Part shown: piece after piece, positions 9,802 through 17,703 of the stretch
Layout: each line of letters starts with the position of its first letter
Numbering within the stretch: the stretch's first letter is position 1
Origin: GCA-2686265 sp036010965
Lineage (GTDB): Bacteria > Planctomycetota > UBA1135 > GCA-002686595
Assembly: GCA_036010965.1 (NCBI GenBank)
Contig: DASCMO010000017.1
Coordinates: 1 to 64,000, forward strand
Direction: 5' to 3'
DNA: 64,000 nt
Made by a program: the position numbers and the translations under genes
The notes under the pieces: generated by a model
Told to the model about the DNA's origin: nothing
The model's input: only the letters and a program-made list of their open reading frames with translations
Database searches by the model: none

Positions 9802-11148
9802 TCAGCGGGCCCGTCTGCCGCGCCGCGGGCTGTTCCGTCGCCGGCGCCGGATCTCGCGCGCGTCGGGTCGCTGCTCCTCGTCCGGTGGGGGCACAGGGGT
9901 GGGCGGCCGGACGGCCCGTTCGCGGCGCATGCAGAAGGAGATCCCGTAGGAGGGCAGGTGGGAGGCGCAGAAAACCGAGTGCATGGCCGTGCGCCGCAGG
10001 CCATGGTTGGGGAGTATCAGGGCGTCGCCCGCTTCGAGCAGCAGGGCGTGGCCGGCGTCCGCCAGGAACGAGGTGAACTCCGGGCCGCGGTCCACCAGCG
10101 GGCCCAGGAGCCCGCAACCCGGCAGGGCCAGCTCGGTCGAGAGCCGCTGCTCGTCGGCGACCAGGGCCAACAGGCGCGGCAGGTCGGTGGGGTCGGGGAA
10201 GAGCTCGGCGGAGAGCCAGGAGAGCTCTCCGTCCCCCAGGCTCTCGGCGAACTCGCGCACGCGCAGGGCGAGATCGGCGAGAGACAGGGCCAGCCAGGCC
10301 GTGCGCCCCTCCACCTGCAAAAAACAGACGCCCGTCTGCCCGTTGTCGTGGGCGAAGGCGTCGTGGTGGAAGCGCGCGCCGCCCTCGGGGGCGTTCCAGT
10401 AGGCGATGGCCTGGGTCAGGAAGACCGGCTCGCCACCGAAGGCTTCGAGGGCGCCCGCGATCGCCGCGTTCTCGGTCGCGGCACTGGCCGCGGGCAGGAG
10501 GGCGTCGGCGAGCTCGGCGACGAGCCGGTGGCGCAGCTCGTCGGCGCTCGCGTCATCGTCCACCTCGCGGCCGAAGGACAGGCGCAGACGCATGGACGCG
10601 TCCTCGGGATGGTCGGAGAGGTGCCCGCTCTTGATCCACAGGTCGCGCACGCTGCGTCGGCCGACTCCGCGCCAGGCCAGGGAAACCCTCTCCACATCGC
10701 GCACGTCCTGTGGCGGGCGCGGGCGGTGTCCGGAAATCGTGAAGCCCTCGGGCAGGTCCGCCTCGCGCTCGCGCAGCCAGCGCGCCAGGCCGCCGGGCCG
10801 TTCGATGCGCTCGCGCAGGTCGAAGGCGGCGTTGATCGCCGCACGCTCTTGCTCGAGCTCCGTCTGGGCCACCCGCGGCAGGACGATCGGGCGCGCGTCG
10901 CGAAAGCGCCGCGCCAGGCCGGCCAGACCCTGGGGTGCGACCTCGCGCGGGCGCTCCAGCTCGGCCCACTGGCCGTGCCAGACGCCGCGCCGCGCCAGTT
11001 CCACGCGCTCGCGCGCCCCGGAGGCGATGCGGCGCAGGAAACCGGCGTCGTCGGCCTCGTCGAAGGAGAGCACGGCGCGAGCGCCGGGGATCGCATCCCG
11101 ATCTTCGGCCTCCAGGATCTGATCGAAGAGCGGCACCACCGGGACCAT
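9802..11148 (-). CDS. putative Fe(II)/2-oxoglutarate-type oxygenase-like protein (unconfirmed)
   Basis: I do not recognise a named family across the full 448 residues. The middle contains ARFHHDAFAHDNGQTG followed by a beta-rich stretch, and near the end LILPNHGLRRTAMHSVF. An HxD pair plus a distant His is what a cupin/JmjC iron site would show, hence the tentative call. The last 45 residues are arginine/proline rich (PPTPVPPPDEEQRPD, then RRRR runs) and probably disordered. It lies just upstream of the methyltransferase on the same strand and starts 20 bases from a divergent FAD enzyme. A GTAGTAGG stretch precedes the ATG. Confidence 0.6.
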   Translation of the reverse strand: MVPVVPLFDQILEAEDRDAIPGARAVLSFDEADDAGFLRRIASGARERVELARRGVWHGQWAELERPREVAPQGLAGLARRFRDARPIVLPRVAQTELEQERAAINAAFDLRERIERPGGLARWLREREADLPEGFTISGHRPRPPQDVRDVERVSLAWRGVGRRSVRDLWIKSGHLSDHPEDASMRLRLSFGREVDDDASADELRHRLVAELADALLPAASAATENAAIAGALEAFGGEPVFLTQAIAYWNAPEGGARFHHDAFAHDNGQTGVCFLQVEGRTAWLALSLADLALRVREFAESLGDGELSWLSAELFPDPTDLPRLLALVADEQRLSTELALPGCGLLGPLVDRGPEFTSFLADAGHALLLEAGDALILPNHGLRRTAMHSVFCASHLPSYGISFCMRRERAVRPPTPVPPPDEEQRPDAREIRRRRRNSPRRGRRAR

Positions 11149-11168
11149 CCTACTACGATGCCCCGTCC

Positions 11169-12818
11169 ATGAGCGCGGAGCGGACGGTCACCTGGCGTTT
11201 GTTGAACCTCGAGCTGGCTCTCGAGGAGCCGGAGGCCGTGCTGCGCGAGCGCGCCTGTCGCGAGCTGGGCCTCGAGCCTGACCAGTTGCGCGGATTTCGC
11301 TTCGCGCGCAAGGCACTCGATGTGCGCGATCGACGGCGGGGGCGTGCTCCGCGCTTCATCGTGCACACCGACCTGGTGCTTGCCGTCGGCTGCGAGCCGC
11401 CGCGCCTGACTCGCGCCCTGCGTTCGGGGCGCCTGGTCGCCGCTCCGGCCGCGGGCAGTCTGACGGTCGAGTCCGTCCACGATTCCCTGACCGACGGTCG
11501 GCGAAGGGCGGTCGTGGTCGGCTCCGGCCCGGCGGGGATGTTCGCCGCCCTGCCCCTGGCCCTGGCCGGGGTGCAGGTCACCCTGCTCGAGCGCGGGTCG
11601 CGCCTGGAGCGCCGCTCGCGCGAGCTCGTGCGCTTCCACCGGACGCGCCTGCCCGATCCCGAGTCGAACCTGCTATTCGGCGAGGGGGGAGCGGGGACCT
11701 ACTCCGACGGCAAGCTCGCGACGCGCGTGGACGACGAGCTCGAGGTGCCGATCCTCGAGGAGCTGGTGGCGGCCGGTGCGCCGGCCGAGATCCTCTACGA
11801 CAGTCGGGCGCACATCGGGACCGATCGCCTGCACAGCCTGCTGCCTCGTCTGCGCGCTCGCCTCGAGGCTTGCGGCGTGGAGTTCATCTGGAACGCCCGC
11901 CTGGAGAGGCTGGTCCTGGAAGACGCGAGCTGCGGTCGGCGCGTACGGGCGGTGGAGACGAGCGTCGGCGAGCTGGCTTGCGACCTGGTGGTGCTGGCGA
12001 CGGGCCACAGCGCGCGCGACACCTGGGCGACCCTCGTCGAGCAGGGTCTGCCGATCGAGGCCAAGCCCTTTCAGCTCGGCGTCAGGGTGGAGCACCCTCA
12101 GGCGTTGATCGACGAGGCGCGCTTTGGTGTGGACCCGGCCCTGCGCTGCCTGGGCGCCGCTGCCTACAACCTCGTCTGCAAGGCCGGCGACGGGCTGCCG
12201 TCGGCGCACAGCTTCTGCATGTGCCCGGGAGGGCGGATCGTGGCCAGCGTGAACGAGCCCGGGCTCCTGTGCACCAACGGCATGAGCAACTCGACCCACT
12301 CCTCCGCCTGGGCAAACTCGGCGATCGTCACGACCTTCGGGCCGCGCGAGTTCGGGCCGGGAGCCCTGGCCGGCGTGGAGTTTCAGCGACGCCTCGAGGA
12401 GCGCTTCTTCGAGGCCGGCGGGAGCGATTACAGCGCTCCCGCCCAGCGCGTGCCCGATTTTCTGGCCGGGCGGGCGAGCGACGGCGAGCTGCGCTCGAGC
12501 TATCTCCTGGGCTTGCGCCCGGGGCGAATCGACGAGCTCTTGGGGGAGGCCAGCCGGCAGATCCTGGCGCGCGCCCTGCGGCGCTTTGACCGCCACCTGC
12601 CGGGGTTCGCGGGCCCAAAAGGTCTGCTGGTGGGTGTCGAGTCCCGCAGCTCGGGCCCGGTGCGCGTGCGGCGTGAGCGCGAGACGGCGCGCGTCGAGGG
12701 ATTCAGTAATCTGAGCTGGGTGGGGGAAGGCGCCGGATTTGCAGGTGGCATCATGAGCGCGGCCCTGGACGGGGTGCGCGGGGCCCAGGGCCTGCTGCGC
12801 GCGGGGATCAGAGCCTGA
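11169..12818 (+). CDS. FAD-dependent dehydrogenase (COG2509-like)
   Basis: NAD(P)/FAD-dependent oxidoreductase of a poorly characterised family annotated as uncharacterised FAD-dependent dehydrogenase; substrate unknown. Residues 1-110 form an N-terminal domain (RLLNLELAL) typical of the group. The FAD-binding motif AVVVGSGPAGMFAAL follows, then the family block LLFGEGGAGTYSDGKLATR. FQLGVRVEHPQ, FCMCPGGRIV and a C-terminal GEGAGFAGGIMSAA complete the fold. The frame extends upstream to 10935 through arginine-rich sequence; ATG at 11169 matches the family start. The gene is divergent from the oxygenase-like gene with only 20 bases between starts. Confidence 0.88.
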   Translation: MSAERTVTWRLLNLELALEEPEAVLRERACRELGLEPDQLRGFRFARKALDVRDRRRGRAPRFIVHTDLVLAVGCEPPRLTRALRSGRLVAAPAAGSLTVESVHDSLTDGRRRAVVVGSGPAGMFAALPLALAGVQVTLLERGSRLERRSRELVRFHRTRLPDPESNLLFGEGGAGTYSDGKLATRVDDELEVPILEELVAAGAPAEILYDSRAHIGTDRLHSLLPRLRARLEACGVEFIWNARLERLVLEDASCGRRVRAVETSVGELACDLVVLATGHSARDTWATLVEQGLPIEAKPFQLGVRVEHPQALIDEARFGVDPALRCLGAAAYNLVCKAGDGLPSAHSFCMCPGGRIVASVNEPGLLCTNGMSNSTHSSAWANSAIVTTFGPREFGPGALAGVEFQRRLEERFFEAGGSDYSAPAQRVPDFLAGRASDGELRSSYLLGLRPGRIDELLGEASRQILARALRRFDRHLPGFAGPKGLLVGVESRSSGPVRVRRERETARVEGFSNLSWVGEGAGFAGGIMSAALDGVRGAQGLLRAGIRA

Positions 12819-12860
12819 TTCGCGGCCGATTTGGGCTCGATGCGGGGGCGGACCCGCGAC

Positions 12861-12866
12861 TACAGT
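12861..12866 (+). promoter_or_regulatory. possible -10 element upstream of panB
   Basis: TACAGT in a context (CGCGACTACAGTAG) closely matching the sequence before rpe. It lies 32 bases before the panB ATG, which has a GGAGAGG ribosome site between. Confidence 0.35.
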
Positions 12867-12898
12867 AGTACAGCACCCCACGCACGGGAGAGGATGAC

Positions 12899-13723
12899 AT
12901 GAGCACCGACCCAGGCAGAGAGTCACGCCGCAAGGTGACCACCAAGAGCTTGCTCGAGATGAAGCAGGCGGGCGACCGTATCTCCGCCCTGACCGCCTAC
13001 GACTTCCTGATGGCCGGCCTGATCGATCGGGCGGGCGTGGACGTGATCCTGGTGGGGGATTCGGTGGCGATGGTCGTCCAGGGCGGCGACACGACCGTCA
13101 CCGTGACGATGGAGCACATGCTCTACCACGCGAAGCTCGTCAGCCTCGGCGTCGAGCGCGCCCTGGTGGTAGGCGATCTCCCGTTCATGTCCTTCCAGGT
13201 CAACGCCGACGAGGCTCTGCGCAATGCGGGCCGCATGGTGAAGGAATCGCACGTCGAGGCGGTCAAGCTCGAGGGGGGCGAGGTCATCTGTCCGACCGTT
13301 CGCCGGCTAGTGGAGGTGGGCATTCCTGTCATGGGTCACCTGGGCCTGACGCCGCAGTCGATCCACAAGTTCGGCAGCTATCAGGTACGCGCCACCACCG
13401 ACGTGGAGGCCGATGAGATTCGGCGCGACGCCGTCGCCCTGCAGGACGCGGGCGCCTTCGCTCTCGTGCTCGAGAAGATCCCCGCCAGCCTCGCGCAGGA
13501 GATCTCGCGCGATCTCTCGATGCCGGTGATCGGCATCGGCGCGGGAGCCGGTTGTGACGGCCAGATCCTCGTCAGCCACGACATGCTCGGCCTCTACACG
13601 CGCTTCAAGCCTCGCTTCGTCCGCCGCTATGCTCAGCTGGGCCAAGACATGCAGGAGGCCTTCGAGCACTATGCGCGCGACGTTCGCGCGGGCGAGTTCC
13701 CTGGGGAGGGCGAGAGCTACTGA
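12899..13723 (+). CDS. panB: 3-methyl-2-oxobutanoate hydroxymethyltransferase
   Basis: First committed enzyme of pantothenate (coenzyme A) synthesis: transfers a hydroxymethyl group from methylenetetrahydrofolate to ketoisovalerate, giving ketopantoate. The 274 residues include the barrel motifs ALTAYDF, VILVGDSVAMVVQG, GDLPFMSFQ, AVKLEGG, VMGHLGLTPQS, ALVLEKIP and GIGAGAGCDGQILV. The metal-binding Asp and the catalytic Glu regions are intact. ATG is preceded by GGAGAGGATGAC. Its 3' end overlaps the stop of the convergent S1-like gene by seven bases; panC and panD are not nearby. Confidence 0.97.
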   Translation: MSTDPGRESRRKVTTKSLLEMKQAGDRISALTAYDFLMAGLIDRAGVDVILVGDSVAMVVQGGDTTVTVTMEHMLYHAKLVSLGVERALVVGDLPFMSFQVNADEALRNAGRMVKESHVEAVKLEGGEVICPTVRRLVEVGIPVMGHLGLTPQSIHKFGSYQVRATTDVEADEIRRDAVALQDAGAFALVLEKIPASLAQEISRDLSMPVIGIGAGAGCDGQILVSHDMLGLYTRFKPRFVRRYAQLGQDMQEAFEHYARDVRAGEFPGEGESY

Positions 13724-14955
13724 TCGGGGTCGCCGAGGGCCTTGCGGAACAGGTCGCCGAGGTTGGTTCCCTTGGGCGTGCTCTGCCCTGAATCGAGGAC
13801 CTCGCGCACGGCCGAGGTGTCCGCGGCATCCTCCGATCCGATCACGGCGCCGTGGGGGTCGAGGCGCGAGAGGGAGATGCGCCGTGCGGCCGGATCGATC
13901 GAGATCACCCGTACGCTGACGGTCTCGCCCTCCTTCACCACATCGCGCACGTGGCGTACGCGGTCGCGGCCCACCTGCGAGACGTGCAGCAGGCCCTCGA
14001 TGCCGGGCTCCAGTTCGACGAAGGCGCCAAAATCCATCAGGCGCACGACGTTGCCTTCCACGACGCTCTCTTCCGCAATGCGGTGGACGATGTCGTCCCA
14101 CGGGTCCGGCTCGAGCTGCTTCATGCCCAGGCCGATGCGTCGTCCGCCATCCTTGATCTCGAGCACCATCGCCTCCACCTTCTGTCCGGTGGCGAGCACG
14201 TCCGCCGGGTTCTCCACGCGCTTGCGGGAGATGTTGGAGACGTGCACCAGGCCCTCGACCCCGGGGGAGATCTCGACGAAGGCGCCAAAGCCCTCGACGC
14301 GCGTCACGACCCCCTTGACGAGGGAGCCCGAGACGAGACTGGCCGTGATCTCCGTCCGCTTGCGGTCGCGCTCGTCGGCCAGGACGGCGCGGCGCGACAG
14401 CACCACTCGGTTGCGCGTCTGGTCGATCTCGAGGACCTTGCAGGTCATGTCGTCGTCCAGGAACTTCGAGAGGTCCTCCTCACGCTGGAGCGATGCGTGC
14501 GAGGCGGGCATGAAGGCGGAGTTCGGTCCGATCTTGAGCTCGAGCCCGCCCGTGTTGTGTCCCGTGACGCGCGCCTTGACCACGTCCCCGACCTTCATGT
14601 CCCTCCAGGTCGCGAGGATCAGAGCCTGGGTGCGGCTGAGCAGCAGGAGGTCGCCGTCACGGCCGCGCACGGCGAGCTCGACCTCCTGGCCGACAGGGGG
14701 CGGCTCGTCGAACTCCGAGACGTCCACGACCCCTTGTTCGCGCGGGCCGAGCTCGACGACCACGTCCTGGCCGGAGATGCCGACCACCGTCCCGCAGCGG
14801 AGCTGTGGGTCTGCCCCGGCCTTCACCGGCGCCGACGCCGATGCTCTCGCTGCTGCCGGCCGGTCGTACTCGACCTTGTCGAGACCCTGCAGGTCGATCC
14901 CGTCGAGGGCGTCGGTGATCTCGTCGTCGAGGTTGGCGGGATTCTCTTCGGTCAT
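13717..14955 (-). CDS. 30S ribosomal protein S1-like protein with four S1 domains
   Basis: RNA-binding protein of the S1/RpsA group. From ATG at 14955 the 412 residues contain an acidic N-terminus (NLDDEITDALDG) and four S1 OB-fold domains. The first two are divergent; the third and fourth carry the typical VEGFGAFVEISPGVEGLVHVSN-like and MDFGAFVELEPGIEGLLHVSQ-like cores, broken here by short linkers with LDPxxR-type ends. Four domains is fewer than the six in the E. coli protein but matches shorter S1 versions. The same frame runs open to 16182 only because of base composition; that part overlaps the next gene in another frame. Confidence 0.88.
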   Translation of the reverse strand: MTEENPANLDDEITDALDGIDLQGLDKVEYDRPAAARASASAPVKAGADPQLRCGTVVGISGQDVVVELGPREQGVVDVSEFDEPPPVGQEVELAVRGRDGDLLLLSRTQALILATWRDMKVGDVVKARVTGHNTGGLELKIGPNSAFMPASHASLQREEDLSKFLDDDMTCKVLEIDQTRNRVVLSRRAVLADERDRKRTEITASLVSGSLVKGVVTRVEGFGAFVEISPGVEGLVHVSNISRKRVENPADVLATGQKVEAMVLEIKDGGRRIGLGMKQLEPDPWDDIVHRIAEESVVEGNVVRLMDFGAFVELEPGIEGLLHVSQVGRDRVRHVRDVVKEGETVSVRVISIDPAARRISLSRLDPHGAVIGSEDAADTSAVREVLDSGQSTPKGTNLGDLFRKALGDPDQ

Positions 14956-15074
14956 GGGCGGGTCGCCGCGTTCAGGCACGCGGGCAGGGGGTCGGCGGGG
15001 GCTGGTGGAACCAGCCTCCCAGCAGGGACGGTATAGGGTCGATTCTACGCGCAGGAGGCCCCAGACGGGTGTCC

Positions 15075-15827
15075 CTACCCTTCGCGGTGGACGAGCGACG
15101 TGCTGGCCTGGTCGGTCGGCCAGAGGACTATCTCCCCGACGTTGACGTGCGCGGGCCGGGTGACGGCGTATAGCACCGCGTCGGCCACATCCTCGGCGGT
15201 CAGGGGTGTCATGCCCTGGTATACGGCCGCGGCGCGGGCCTCGTCGCCCCGGAAGCGGACCTTGCTGAAATCGGTCTCGACCATCGCCGGGTCGACCGTG
15301 ATCAGGCGCAGGTGCTTCCCGCACAGCTCGATACGCAGGGTCTCGTAGAGGGCCTTGACGGCGAACTTCGTCGCGCAGTAGATCGCGCCGCCGGCGTATA
15401 CCTGGCGACCCGCCACGCTGCCGAGGGTCACCACGTCGCCGTGGCCGCGATCGATCATGCCCGGCAGCACGGCCCGCAGGGTGTGCAGGACGCCCTTCAC
15501 GTTCGTGTCGATTACCTCGCTCCACTCCGCCGGGGCCCCCTCGTGAAGAGGCTCGACGCCGTAGGCCAGTCCGGCGTTGGCGAGCACGATGTCGAGGGGC
15601 AGGTCCGCCAGGGCGCTCGCGACGGCCTCGGCGTCGCAGACGTCGAGGACGAGGGTGCGCGCGCCGGGGCAGTCGGCGGCCACGCGCTCGAGTTCTTCCT
15701 TGCGGCGGGCGGCGAGGACCACCGTCGCGCCTGCGGCGGCGAGGGCGCGCGCCGTGGCGGCGCCGATCCCGGCCGAGGCGCCGGTCACCAGGGCCAGTCG
15801 GTCTTGGAGGTCGTTCATGGATCCCAC
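15075..15827 (-). CDS. short-chain dehydrogenase/reductase
   Basis: Classical SDR oxidoreductase, closest in pattern to the YdfG-type 3-hydroxy acid/serine dehydrogenases. It has TGASAGIGAAT for the cofactor, AARRKEEL (a basic residue suggests NADP), LANAG, the catalytic SVAG region, and the YCATKFAVK catalytic Tyr/Lys. DPAMVETDF follows. The length, 250 residues (or 247 from the internal ATG at 15818), is standard. It is divergent from the OsmC-like gene with starts only about 20 bases apart. Substrate cannot be read from sequence. Confidence 0.9.
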   Translation of the reverse strand: MGSMNDLQDRLALVTGASAGIGAATARALAAAGATVVLAARRKEELERVAADCPGARTLVLDVCDAEAVASALADLPLDIVLANAGLAYGVEPLHEGAPAEWSEVIDTNVKGVLHTLRAVLPGMIDRGHGDVVTLGSVAGRQVYAGGAIYCATKFAVKALYETLRIELCGKHLRLITVDPAMVETDFSKVRFRGDEARAAAVYQGMTPLTAEDVADAVLYAVTRPAHVNVGEIVLWPTDQASTSLVHREG

Positions 15828-15849
15828 TGGAATACGCTACCGTGTCCCG

Positions 15850-16260
15850 ATGGTCCAGACCCACATCACCTACGAGGGCAGCCTGCGCTGCCGAGCCGTC
15901 CACGCTCCCTCCGACAGCGCGCTCGTGACGGACGCGCCGACGGACAACCACGGCAAGGGCGAGTCCTTCTCGCCTACCGATCTCGTGGGCGTCTCCCTCG
16001 GTTCGTGTGTGCTGACGATCCTGGGCATGGTCGCCGAGCGGCAGGGATGGGAGCTCGCCGGTGCGACGGTCACGGTCGAGAAGATCATGCAGACCGAGCC
16101 TGACCGGAAGATCGCGCGCCTCGAGCTCGATATCCGCATCCCCGGCACCTTCGATGGGGGCCAGCGGGAGCTCCTGGAGCAAGCTGCCGGCACCTGCCCG
16201 GTGTCGGCCACCCTGGAGGGCGCGCTCGAGATCCGCACCCGCTGGGAGTGGGACGAGTAG
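15850..16260 (+). CDS. OsmC/Ohr family protein
   Basis: Small thiol-dependent peroxidase-type protein that reduces organic hydroperoxides or related substrates. The 136-residue product has both conserved cysteines of the family: one in VSLGSCVLTILGMVA and one in AAGTCPVSATL. An upstream GKGESFSPTDLVG block is the OsmC signature preceding the first cysteine. An earlier in-frame ATG at 15817 would overlap the divergent SDR gene and adds no conserved sequence, so 15850 was chosen. No obvious ribosome site is seen. Confidence 0.9.
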   Translation: MVQTHITYEGSLRCRAVHAPSDSALVTDAPTDNHGKGESFSPTDLVGVSLGSCVLTILGMVAERQGWELAGATVTVEKIMQTEPDRKIARLELDIRIPGTFDGGQRELLEQAAGTCPVSATLEGALEIRTRWEWDE

Positions 16261-16262
16261 GC

Positions 16263-16289
16263 GCGCGCTCCCTTCAGGGAGCTTCGCGC
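16263..16289. terminator. possible bidirectional terminator hairpin
   Basis: A perfect six-base stem GCTCCC/GGGAGC with loop TTCA, flanked by partly pairing GCGC/GCGC, lies between the convergent OsmC-like gene and the end of hemY and overlaps the hemY stop. There is no T-run, so intrinsic termination is uncertain. Confidence 0.35.
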
Positions 16290-17680
16290 CCGAGGCTCCG
16301 GGCGGCGTCGATTCCGGCGCGCCAGCCCTCTGCGGCGGCGCGTCCGAAGGCGATCCCGTGCAGGGCGTTGCCGGCCAGGAACAGGCCGCCGGAAGGGGAG
16401 CGTGTGGTGGCCAGGGAGGTCTCGATGCGCTCCACCCGATCGAGGTGACCGAGCTCGTACTGGGGGATGGCGGCCGGCCAGCGGATCACCTCCCGAAAGC
16501 GAGGCGGCTCCCGCAGGCCGAACAGGCGCTGCATGTCGGCGTGCGCCAGGTCGGCGAGGTCGTCGGGTGCGAGGGCCGTCGCGCACGGGTCCGTGGCCCC
16601 GCCGAGCAGGACGCGCACCAGCAAAGCGTCGCTCGGGCTGCGCCCGGCGAACAGGTGCGAGTCCAGGACGTAGCCGAGGGAGCGCAGGCCCTCGCCGCGC
16701 GGGATCAGGGCGCCGAAGCCGCGCGGGATGCGCTGCAGGGCTTCCGCCGCGTAGCCGAGGCCCACGACGGCCACGCCGGGACAGGAGAGGCCGGCCAGCT
16801 CGCGAGCCGCCGCGGGCGCCGACTTGCTGAGCAGGGCCGCGCTGGAGCGCGGGTCGCCGGCGAGCACCACGGCGTGGGCCGGCAGGGGCGCGTTGTCGCC
16901 GGCCACGGACACCAGCCAAGGGGAGTGAGCTCCGCCGCTGACGAGGGCGGAGACCTGAGCGAGGGTGCGCACGGTGAAGGGCGCGCGCTGGGCCAGGGCG
17001 CGGGGGAGGCTCTGCATGCCGCCCGCGAAGGAACACAGGGGCGCCGCCGAGCCCGCGGGCCCGCCCTTTGAGCCTCGCGCCCGGCGCAGGGCCTTCATGG
17101 CGCGCAGCAGGGAGCCGTGTTCGCGTTCCAGCTCCCGCATACGCGGAAAGGCGGCGGGCAGGGAGATCGCCGCTGCGTCCCCGGCGAAGACGCCGCCGAC
17201 CATGGGGGCGACGAGGCGCTCGGCGGCCTGGCGTCCCAGGCGGCGCGTGGCGAAGGCCAGCACGCTCTCGTCTCCGTCGTCGGTCCTGCGCGGGATCCAG
17301 CGCTCGGCGGCCAGGCGCAGGAGCCCGGCGAGCGAGAGCACGCCGCTCTGGGCGAAGGCCAGGGGCCGGGCCTCGAGAGCGCGCACGCGCCCGCCGCGCA
17401 CGACGAAGCGCCGGGTGGCGGCGTCCCGGGCAGGGATCTTCTCCAGACCGGCGCGTTCGGCGAGACGGTCGAGGACGGGCTCGGCGTCGAGGAAGCCCGT
17501 GGGGCCCGCCTCAAGCGTCCATTCCCCCCGCACCTGCGTGCGGGCCTTGCCGCCGACCGTGCCCTCGCGTTCGAGGAGCAGCACTCTCGCCTCGACGCCA
17601 CGCTGTTCGATCTCCTCGTGGGCTGCCCAGGCAGCGGCGAGGCCGCTGATCCCACCCCCGATCACCACCACGCGCTTCAT
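16274..17680 (-). CDS. hemY: protoporphyrinogen oxidase, HemY type
   Basis: FAD enzyme that oxidises protoporphyrinogen IX to protoporphyrin IX with oxygen, membrane associated. ATG at 17680 begins MKRVVVIGGGISGLAAA (FAD motif), followed by LLLEREGTVGGKARTQ, LEAGPTGF, and the family block VAPMVGGVFAGDAAAISL. The C-terminal GLFLAGNALHGIAFG is the second FAD motif. The upstream extension to 17707 is unlikely. About 468 residues, normal for HemY. It is the last gene of the heme train, 23 bases after hemN. HemN (oxygen-independent) beside HemY (usually oxygen-dependent) suggests heme synthesis across changing oxygen. Confidence 0.95.
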   Translation of the reverse strand: MKRVVVIGGGISGLAAAWAAHEEIEQRGVEARVLLLEREGTVGGKARTQVRGEWTLEAGPTGFLDAEPVLDRLAERAGLEKIPARDAATRRFVVRGGRVRALEARPLAFAQSGVLSLAGLLRLAAERWIPRRTDDGDESVLAFATRRLGRQAAERLVAPMVGGVFAGDAAAISLPAAFPRMRELEREHGSLLRAMKALRRARGSKGGPAGSAAPLCSFAGGMQSLPRALAQRAPFTVRTLAQVSALVSGGAHSPWLVSVAGDNAPLPAHAVVLAGDPRSSAALLSKSAPAAARELAGLSCPGVAVVGLGYAAEALQRIPRGFGALIPRGEGLRSLGYVLDSHLFAGRSPSDALLVRVLLGGATDPCATALAPDDLADLAHADMQRLFGLREPPRFREVIRWPAAIPQYELGHLDRVERIETSLATTRSPSGGLFLAGNALHGIAFGRAAAEGWRAGIDAARSLGREAP

Positions 17681-17703
17681 GCTCGTCTCGCCTGCGCGAC
17701 TCC

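Noticed and set aside
14956..16182. N-terminal extension of the S1-like protein to 821 residues
   Set aside because: The extra part runs out of frame through the SDR gene and into the OsmC-like gene, is Arg/Gly-rich, and has no family match; ATG at 14955 fits the S1 N-terminus.
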